From Rhodotorula mucilaginosa (Eukaryota; Basidiomycota; Microbotryomycetes; Sporidiobolales; Sporidiobolaceae), in assembly GCA_034406715.1 (NCBI GenBank), contig CP137876.1, forward strand, positions 598,001 through 662,000: 64,000 nt of DNA, given 5' to 3'. The translations under genes were made by a program, and so were the position numbers. Each line of letters begins with the position of its first letter. Positions within the stretch are counted from its first letter, which is position 1. This document shows positions 56,930 to 64,000 of the stretch, piece after piece. Under the pieces are notes generated by a model. The model was not told where the DNA came from, searched no databases, and saw nothing but the letters and a program-made list of their open reading frames with translations.

Positions 56930-57884
56930 ATGGTGCGCAAGGCTCTGCGTCGCACGTCCCAGTCTTCGGAAGCAGCTGACTCGCACCTGCCTCCGACCCG
57001 CTCCTCTTGTTCCGTCGAATCAACCTCATCAAACTCGCATGGGCCCATCCTAACTCCGCAATCGCGCATACCAGGCCAAGTCACTCGTGCGTTCTGGCAG
57101 CACTCTCTGGCATGGTCCTCATCGCTGACCTCGTGTCCTTCACCGCCCTCTCCCTCCCTCCCACCCTCACCCCACCTCTCTCCGCGTCTCTCACCTCGAA
57201 ACCTCTCCGGCCCGCTCCATATCGACATCCTCCGTGTACACAGCGCTCCAAATCCAAGCGCCACTACCGCGCCGTGAAACGGTCCGACTCGGCTTCGGCG
57301 TACAAACTCGCCGAGGACATTCGCGTCCAGCGCTTGTCGGCCCAGTTGAAGCAGTCGGCGCTCAAGCCGAGGGCGCTCACCGACAAGGAAGAGTGGGAAC
57401 GGAAACAGGCTGGGTTCGAGACGGATGAGGACGACGAGGAGGGTGCTACTAAGGAAGAGGGAGGTGAGTTTCTGGGGAACTCTTGGACACACAGTCGCAG
57501 ACGCATGACACTCACGAGAATAATCTTCGCTCAATAGGAATGGACCTCGAAGGAGGCCAATCCGCCGCTGCTTCGACTTCTGCAGCTGGTGGTGCCGACA
57601 AAGCGGAAGACGCCAAGGAGGAGGGGGAAAAGATCTCGACTTCGGGACCTCGCATGTCGCGGAGGGAGGCGTACCGCTCCAGCAAAGGGTTCACGGTCAA
57701 ACAGACTCCCAAGACTCACTTTACCGCCAGGGGAGAGAGTGAGTCCTCGCTCTCGTTTTTTCTCTCTCGAGCGGCGGCGAGAGAGAAGCGACAAATCCGA
57801 TAAACCCGGTGAAAACTGATATCCCCCTCCCTATTGTCCTTTCCAGAGAAACGTATGGGTTGCAAGCCGCACCGACGTCGTTAA
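56930..57884 (+). CDS. LLPH / YBL028C-like nucleolar protein (DUF2423)
   Basis: Small basic protein of the LLPH/YBL028C family, linked to pre-60S ribosome assembly. The family always begins MAKSLRSK..KR. Here it is reached only by splicing three pieces: ATG (56930-56932), AKSL (57075-57086, 12 nt) and RSKSKRHYRAVKR (from 57244). Intron 1 has donor GTGCG, branch-like CTAAC and acceptor CCAG. After that come an amphipathic region (SAYKLAEDIRVQRLSAQLKQ), an acidic stretch, GGMDLEGG across an intron, the conserved ISTSGPRMSRREAYRSSKGF block, and a last exon giving GEKKRMGCKPHRRR with stop at 57884. Total about 170 aa. The N-terminal splicing is inferred from the match to the family start; the C-terminal block is direct. 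Confidence 0.82.
57075..57086 (+). other. 12-nt microexon of the LLPH-like gene
   Basis: GCCAAGTCACTC between CCAG and GTGCG codes exactly A-K-S-L, residues 2-5 of the family consensus. It lies between introns of about 142 and 157 nt. Confidence 0.75.
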
Positions 57885-58571
57885 TGATTTCTCTCTCTCT
57901 CTCGCTCGCTCGCTCTCCCACTCTTTCCGCCGAGTCGCCACCGCGCACGCATCGCCACCATTCACAGCCGACGAGCGCCCTCCCGGCCTTCATCCTTTCT
58001 ATACTCCTCTTGTCCAGAGCCTGCGTCACTTGGCGCTGCAGGACCCTGCCACCGGCCGTCTGCTCCTTCGGTCCTCAACCTGTCCTTTTGTAACCCGTTC
58101 CAGGCCGCCCTTTGCTCCTCTCCTTTTCTCTCCCTCTCTCTCTTTTCCCCCATGGACCTTCTCTATACGGGATGTTGTAATTTTCAACCGCTTCTCTCGC
58201 TCCTCGTTAAGCTATCGCGGCCGGATACGTCTTTTGTGTGAGATTTCGACCACATATGCTCATTTTTCGTTTCTTTTTTCTCTCTCTCATTCACAAAGGC
58301 TGCGCGACATCGTGTGAAGCTGTCCCTCTTTCGTGGTAATGAAGAACAACATGTGCCAATATTTGTACCCTGCAGTGTCGAAAAGATCAAGGGACGTGGC
58401 GCCGATGCTGCGCGGCCGAAGGTTACGTCGGCGGCGCGAGCTTTCTGTGCTGTGACCTCACCACTTCGATACCGACCCGGCCGGCCGACTTGGTTTGGTC
58501 GCTCTCGGCGTCCCTTTCTTGTCTCTCTCTCTCTTTACTTTCACACTTTCGAAACCAACGAACTAATCACC
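57885..58571. promoter_or_regulatory. LLPH-like 3' flank and promoter of the KGG protein gene
   Basis: A 687-bp CT-rich spacer between co-oriented genes. It has CTCTCG microsatellite-like tracts near 57890-57915 and a T-rich run around 58260-58290. The open frame at 58030-58317 has no domain. I see no RNA gene. Confidence 0.45.
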
Positions 58572-59159
58572 ATGGTGCGTAGTCCTCGATTCCGCCGAAT
58601 CGAATCGTACGGCAAGCTGACGTCCGTCTGCCCGACCTACCGATCTTCTGATTCTTTCCCGCCCCACTTTGTCGTCGATTTGTGAACCTGCGCTCGCACA
58701 CCCTGCTCCTCCTTTCCTCCTACCGCTTGCACTCGTGATCCTCCCCCCCTCTCTGTCCCGATCGCCTCCGCTCCGCTCCGGTGCGCGTCGCCACCAATTT
58801 TCGCACCCGTGTCTCTGTGTCCGTCCGCACCGCACATCCGCGCGCAGTCGGACTACGCCATGTCAAAGGCCTCGAACGAGATGACTGAGCACGCCGAGCA
58901 CGCCGAGGCGGTGTACAAGCCTTCGGAGCACGGCGGACTGCGCGAGGACGGCCAGCCGGACAAGCGCATGTCGAGCGAACACGGTTCGTCCCCTTCATCT
59001 CAATCCAGTCCAGTCTAGTCTAGTCTAGGCGGGGAGTGGGTGAACTGCTGACTCTGTGTGTGTCGAGGCGTTGCAGGTTTCGGCGGCAACAAGGAACTTG
59101 CGCATGAGGCGGGCGTCAAGGGCGGCAAGGTCGGGCAGGAGCAGCAGGCTTACGAGTAG
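58572..59159 (+). CDS. Small KGG-motif protein (73 aa), possible stress protein
   Basis: The first exon is ATG alone (58572-58574). A 273-nt intron (GTGCGT..GCGCGCAG) leads to TCGGAC at 58848. The mature reading is MSDYAMSKASNEMTEHAEHA, then EAVYKPSEHGGLREDGQPDK, RMSSEHGFGG (second intron inside the Gly codon), NKELAHEAGVKGGKVGQEQQ, AYE. Small proteins with YKP(S/T)EHGGLR.DG.PDKR and a C-terminal EAG.KGG motif are widespread in basidiomycetes and resemble bacterial KGG stress repeats. They are hydrophilic, likely disordered and of unknown function. If exon 1 were ignored, the ATG at 58860 would give a protein four residues shorter, so the difference is small, but a transcript would decide. 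Confidence 0.72.
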
Positions 59160-59474
59160 AGATGCTGTTGCTCAGGCACGGTCGGTCGACTGTACATAGC
59201 ACCACACCACACGATCCGCGCTCGCCCACGTGCACCTAATACAAGTTTGTTTGAAGTAAAAGTGAGATCTCGAGAGCGCGGATTGGCGAGAGCTGTTCCC
59301 GGAAGCGAAGGCGAGAAGCGTCTCGGGGAGCGCGGTCGAGTACAGTCCGGAAATAGCCTGCACTAGGAGTAGCGAGTAGCACGTCAAGTGTCAAGTCCAA
59401 AGCCACACAACTCGATCGGGTCGCCAACACCTTTCCTCTTTCCCCGCCCCCGTCGAGCGCCCGCGTAGAGCAGC
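59160..59474 (+). promoter_or_regulatory. ARP4 promoter
   Basis: A 315-bp spacer between the KGG gene and ARP4. No site was recognised. Confidence 0.4.
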
Positions 59475-61952
59475 ATGAGCCCGAGCGTGCAGTACGGCGG
59501 AGACGAAGTCGGCGCTGTCGTCCTCGACATTGGCTCGCACGCCGTCAAAGCAGGGTGCGTTGTTCCTCCCCTCTCCTCCTCATCACATGTCACCACCGCT
59601 GACTCCGTGTGCTGCTGCCCCCACTCGCGCAGCTACGCCGGCGAAGACGCGCCCAAAGCAGTCTTCCCTTCCGCTTACGCTGCCGTGCCCAACCCCGAAG
59701 CGGCAGCCTCCGCCTCGTACATCCACGGCAACAGCGCGCACCTGTACCGCCCTCGCGCCTCGATCCACAACTTTGTCCAGGACGGCATCGTCACAGACTG
59801 GGACGCCGCCTCGCGTGCCATCGAGCACGCCTTCGCGCAGAGGCTCAGGCTCGACTCGTTGGAAGAGTACCCGCTCCTCACGACCGAGGCGAGTTGGAAC
59901 CCGAAAGAGAACAAGGAACTCTTGTGCGAGTTGGCGTTTGAGAAATGGAACGCGCCCGCGTACTATGCCGTCGACAAGGCAGTCATGAGCGCGTCAGTAG
60001 TCCTTCGCGTCCATCCTTTGTTGGTTCAGAATTCGCTGAGAAACTGACTCTTTCGCCCGGCGCACCCACAGGTTCGCGGCGGGCAAAGGCTCGGCACTCG
60101 TCATCGACATTGGCGACGAGCTGACCTCCATCACACCAGTCTACGACGGCTTTGTCCTCCGTAAAGGTGAGCACGCACCCGCGCGCGCGCCACCACCTCC
60201 TCCCCCCCAAAAAAAAACTGACGACAAGATCCCCTCGGCAGCGATCCAAAAGCAACCCCTCGCAGGATCGGTCCTCTCGGAAGTGTTGCTCGCGACGCTC
60301 AAGAACCAGTCGATCCCCGTCACGCCGCATTACCTCGTCAAGACCAAGGAAGCGGTCGAACCGAACCAGCCCGCAAGGGCCCAACTCCGGTACGTGTGGT
60401 GTCTTTCTCCTTCTTCTTCGGACACGGACTTGGGAGGAGCGGTCAAAAGGGGAGGTGCGGTGGTGGTAGAGGTGGTGGTAGAGGTGGTGGTACTGACAAG
60501 TTGCGTGATCCTTATCCTCGCCCGGGATCGGCAAATAGGGAAGAACGGATACCGAACCTGGCGGAACCGGAAAAGAGCGCGACGACCCCTTCGTACCACC
60601 ACTTTGAGGAACTCCGACTCATGCACGAGCTCAAGGAATCCGTCTGCGAGGTCGTCACTCCCACCTGGGACGACAAGTGCGTTCCCCTCCGTCTGTTTCC
60701 TCCTTCCCTTGCCTCGAGTGCGGTGCGGTTAGCACGGCATGAAGAGTTGGACCTCACGAGATTGTACTGACTGTGCTTCCTTCATGTTGCCCTTTGTGTT
60801 CTTTTCCCCCCGCCTCCCCATTTCTTTTCCCTGCCCTTCCCTTCCCTCCCTCACTAAAACCAAACTCGCCGACCCGATCCGACCTCGACCCGAATCGAAT
60901 CGAATTCAAACAGTGTCGTGCAGAGCAAGCCGACGAGGTCGTTCGAGTTCCCGGACGGGTACAACACGTACCTCGGCGTTCCGAGGCTGAGCGTCCCCGA
61001 GATCTTGTTCAACCCGCAGGCTCACTTGCCGCAAGAGGTGAGCGAGCGTTTCGTTTCATTCTTTCTTTCTTGATCCGCGTGTCTCTCTTGTTGAGCGTGG
61101 GGGCGCGCGCCGGACCTGCTCCACACATGACTCTTTCAATTCGACTCGACTCGCGAGCCTTTAGGACTGACCTTCTGCTCGCTCGCTCCATGTACTCCCC
61201 CCTACCCCACCCCGCCTTGATCTCTTCTTCGCCCCCCAACCGCACGCCAGTTCACGACTCGAGTCCTCCCTCCGTCGGCATCGACGATCCCTTCCCACCC
61301 GCCTTCGGCCCTCCAACCCTTGTCGAACCTGATCCGCGCCACCCTGAGCCAGGTCGACCCCGACTTGCAGGCCACTTTGCTCGCCAACGTGGTCGTCACG
61401 GGGGGGACGACCTTGATCCCGGGTTTTGTGGACCGGCTGTCGGCCGAATTGGGAACGATCGCACCCGGCGTCAAAATCAAGATCCGTGAGTTTTCGTTCT
61501 GGGTTATTTTCGTCTTGTGCCCTCAAACCCCCCCCCCCCCCCCCCCCCCCCCCATCTCCCCGTCGGTCGACTGTTTTTGCGCCAGTCGTTTTCCTCTCTC
61601 GCGCGTAAGAAGAAACCGAGTACTGACGGGAACATGCTGGCTTGCGCCATTCGCTCCGTTTTCTTTCTCCACGTGCAGACGCGGCGGCTTCTTCAGCCGA
61701 GAGGGTCAACTCGTCCTGGCTCGGAGGCTCGATCCTTGCTTCCCTCGGCACATTCCACCAGGTACGGCAGCCACTTTCACCGTCTCTGCGCAACGTGCCC
61801 ATGTCCTTTCTCCTTGCGCAGCCTCATATTCTCGCGCTCACCGATAACAACTGACCGATCTTGATGTCCTTGCGGTGGTGGCGCAGCTCTGGATCGGAAA
61901 GGACGAGTACCAAGAAGTCGGAAAGTCGATCGTGCACCGGCGGGCAAAATGA
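59475..61952 (+). CDS. ARP4: Actin-related protein 4 (chromatin remodelling)
   Basis: Nuclear actin-related protein found in the NuA4, SWR1 and INO80 complexes. It starts MSPSVQYGGDEVGAVVLDIG with SHAVKAGYAGEDAPKAVFPS, typical of Arp4. ASIHNFVQDGIVTDWDAASR, PLLTTEASWNPKENKELLCE, FEKWNAPAYYAVDKAVMSA, ALVIDIGDELTSITPVYDGF (second phosphate loop), YLGVPRLSVPEILFNP, VVVTGGTTLIPGFVDRLSAE and SSWLGGSILASLGTFHQLWI complete the actin fold. It ends SIVHRRAK at 61952. About nine exons. In the nucleotide loops DIGSHAVKAG replaces the DNGSG.. of actin, usual for Arp4. The intron after KIKI contains a 26-base C run. Tail-to-tail with the RING gene. Confidence 0.9.
61528..61553. repeat. 26-base C homopolymer in an ARP4 intron
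   Basis: Twenty-six consecutive C residues (after CAAA) on the plus strand, inside the intron that follows VKIKI. Runs of this length mutate easily and are prone to read error, so the exact length is uncertain. Confidence 0.9.
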
Positions 61953-62400
61953 GGTCTCCGCCAACGAGGCGTTGAACGACCCGCAGACGGTGCGCACCTG
62001 ACGTACCCGAGCAGGTTGCGACAGTGCGCCACAGTGGGAATCGTAGATTTACTTCTTACTTTGTTGTACAATATACTGCCCTCGTGCGAAAGCGTGCTCG
62101 TATCGGGCGACGGATCGGGCTTGACAGAGGAGGAAAGAAGCCCCAGTTATACAACGGGCCGGCCCTCTGGACGAGCTTACTGGGGATACTGGTACTGTAC
62201 TTGCTGCGAGACGGATGCGTTGAGTACACGAATTGACAGGGAACGCTACAGAGTGGGTGGCACTTTGCGTAGTTATAGCATCGGTCAGGCGAGGGGAGGC
62301 AAAGTAGGGACAAAATAGACACGAAAAAGATGAAAAAGCCCGCGAGGCGCTTTCTCTGAGGTTACAGGGCATCGGAGACGACCCACTCGACTGCTGCGAG
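61953..62400. other. Tail-to-tail spacer between ARP4 and the RING gene
   Basis: A 448-bp convergent region with T-rich patches near 62040-62070 suited to polyadenylation. No gene or RNA was recognised. Confidence 0.5.
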
Positions 62401-64000
62401 CTAGATCAATTCTCCCTCGGCCTCCTCCGTCTCCGACAAGTTGGTTGACGTCGAGCGTCCGCCAAGCCTCTGCGACGACGGTGGAAACAATGTTGACAAG
62501 TCGACGGTCCTGCTTGTTGTCGTCCTCGCGACTCCCTCTTCCCCTCCTCCTGTTGCTGCAGGACTGGAATGGGCATCGCGTCTCCTATCTCGTGCAGCGG
62601 CGGCAGCTGCACCGGGATACTGATCCACCTGCCTTGACTGCTGCTCTCGCGCTTCGGACTCGGCTCTGGCTCTCGCTCGTTCGACCGCGTCCTGAGTACA
62701 ATAGGGTTCGGAGACGGAGACGGAGGCGGAGCGCTCTTGCGAGGGGACGGCAGCGGCAGGCGATGGCAGCGGGGTGATGGAGGAGTTGCCTGTAATGGAG
62801 CCGGAGCTGGAAGACGGAGCGGTGGGGGTAGGTCGTTTGATTATGCGATGGCAGGTTGGGCAGGAGGAGACGGTCGAGAACCAGGTCGCGAGGCAGTGTG
62901 CGTGGACTGCATTCCCGACGGGTGACGGGTCACGGGGAGTTGGTCAGGTCAGGAATCACGAAACCTTCTCAAGGAAGGGGGGAGCGCGGGCGGACGACCA
63001 GTGAACACGTACAGCTGTGAGCGCACGGAAGGTGACATCGAGTGTCAAAAGTGATGGTCTGGTTGTCGTCGTCACTCCCTCTTGCGTTGTCGTCGTCGTC
63101 TCCCGGTGGCGCGTCTTTTTCTAGCGAATCGCCGCTCCCTCGTAGGCAGATGGAACAGATCCAATGATCTTCTCGCTCATCTCCGTCCCGGTCGTTGGCG
63201 CCGTCTTCTTTTCCTCCTCGACCACCACCACCATGATCACCTGCGGCGAAAGTCTGCCCAATCTCGAGTAACCGCTCCGCCTCTCGGGTCGACCGCTCCC
63301 TGATGACTGCAATCGCGTCGAGGGGCAAGATGACAGCCACGAGGAAGACGATCGTGCACCAGAAACCGCCGAACCATTTGTGCGTCGAGGGTGAGCGTGC
63401 GAGTACGAGTTGAAGGGTTTGGAGGAGGAGGAGGGAGGGAGAGAGGATCGCGAGGTGGAAGGAGGAGAGGAGGTGAGAGGTTGGGAATTGGAGGGAGGGG
63501 GAGGGGAGGGCTGCTGAGGATGATGACGACGGCGGCTGCGGCTTGCGGGTGCGGTCGTGACCGGTGGGCGGATCTTGGGGGGACTGGCCCTCCGAGTCGG
63601 TCAAAAGGAAGCTACCGCTCAGTGTTGGAGGGAGAAGGCGCAGGTGGATCAGGAGGGGAAGTGAGCCGTGCAACACGCATGCGAGGGCGTCCAGGATCTG
63701 GGTTGATCACCGCCGCCGCCGAGCACAGACGAGGCATTTTCCGAGAGAAGCGAGTGTGTGTCAGCAGACAGAGAAAGGTGTAGTGGGGCTCGGGTCGCCG
63801 AAAGCGTGAGTGACTAACCTCTAGCCAGACGACGTTCCGCAGAGGTTTCCAGCCTCGTGCTGCATCACGTGCCATATTGGCGGACCCAGCCTGCGCCGCT
63901 TCAACATCGATACGGCGGATCAGCCACCGGCCTGCGACGACGGACCAGCCTTGCTCCCTCTCCTGCACCTGCTGGAGGAGGTCTCCGATGGGTACGGCGA
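62401..64000 (-). CDS. Membrane RING-H2 finger protein, probable E3 ubiquitin ligase (5' end outside)
   Basis: The gene runs off the window edge, so the N-terminus is missing. The exon ending NVVWLE (donor at about 63815) joins ILDALACVLHGSLPLLIHLR. Hydrophobic stretches HLLSSFHLAILSPSLLLLQT and GFWCTIVFLVAVILPLDAIA (about 63330-63470) look like membrane segments. The RING finger begins HWICSICLRG, has an acidic insertion (Asp-rich), then CHLPCAHSFHAHCLATWFST and SSCPTCHR, i.e. C-x2-C, long loop, C-x-H-x2-H-x2-C, and C-x2-C, with an intron inside CAHS|FHAHC. The C-terminal tail is Ser/Ala/Arg-rich and ends EAEGELI at 62401. RING-H2 proteins with membrane helices usually act in ER or endosomal quality control. 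The specific substrate is unknown. Confidence 0.82.

Noticed and set aside
58030-58317. 95-codon ORF upstream of the KGG gene
   Set aside because: Lies in a CT- and T-rich leader, has no recognisable domain and overlaps the LLPH-like 3' flank.
1-64000. Transposon, retroelement or large secondary-metabolite cluster
   Set aside because: No reverse transcriptase, integrase, transposase, terminal repeats, PKS or NRPS motifs were recognised in either strand.

Overview
The window reads as a stretch of nuclear chromosome from a red basidiomycete yeast of the Sporidiobolales (Rhodotorula/Rhodosporidium type). The DNA is GC-rich. Genes are closely packed on both strands and cut by many short GT..AG introns (mostly about 50-120 nt). 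The intergenic leaders are rich in C and T. The closest matches I recall are to basidiomycete families, including a CAP10-type glycosyltransferase, a Rhodotorula-type epoxide hydrolase and a small basidiomycete KGG protein. No rRNA, tRNA, CRISPR array or intact mobile element was seen. All gene models are my own splicing by eye: gene ends are usually firm, individual exon borders less so.

Layout. 0.3-2.3 kb: a glutamine/histidine-rich protein of unknown function (-). 2.3-6.5 kb: a GT90/CAP10-like glycosyltransferase (-), divergent from SFI1 (6.8-11.1 kb, +), a spindle-pole centrin-binding protein. 11.6-13.4 kb: a divergent GSK-3-family kinase (+). 13.7-19.2 kb: a head-to-head pair, dihydroxyacetone synthase (-) and dihydroxyacetone kinase (+). 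19.6-21.6 kb: a Spo7-like Nem1-phosphatase subunit (-), divergent from recyclin-1 (22-26 kb, +). 26.6-28.5 kb: a two-RRM protein (-). 28.6-30.9 kb: a SNAPC4-like multi-Myb protein (-). 31.4-39.7 kb: a Zn2Cys6 regulator (-), a polyol-type SDR (-) and a sugar porter (+). 40.4-42.4 kb: an epoxide hydrolase (+). 42.5-46.6 kb: a second Zn2Cys6 regulator (-). 46.9-48.9 kb: hexokinase (+). 49.9-52.4 kb: a canonical GSK-3 kinase (+). 53.2-54.9 kb: an amidohydrolase of the sugar-lactonase type (+). 55.1-57.9 kb: the ribosome-biogenesis pair EBP2 (-) and LLPH/YBL028C-like (+), divergent. 58.6-59.2 kb: a 73-aa KGG protein (+). 59.5-62.0 kb: ARP4 (+). 62.4 kb to the edge: a membrane RING-H2 protein (-), cut by the window end.

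How the genes fit together. There are many carbon-metabolism genes: DAS+DAK (the xylulose-monophosphate/dihydroxyacetone step), SDR, sugar porter, hexokinase and lactonase, plus two zinc-cluster regulators and two GSK-3 kinases. DAS/DAK and SDR/porter each share an intergenic region in which CCG/CGG half-sites flanked by A/T can be seen. Two decayed pieces of sugar-porter genes lie between genes, one next to the intact porter and one 20 kb away.

The least expected signal is exon structure. At least three, probably four, genes appear to have a first coding exon of only ATG or ATGG (recyclin-1, GSK-3, LLPH-like, KGG protein). LLPH-like also has a 12-nt second exon, and the GT90 gene has an 8-nt microexon. 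These are easily missed by automatic annotation and would mis-start the proteins. I did not find a clearly new biological system.
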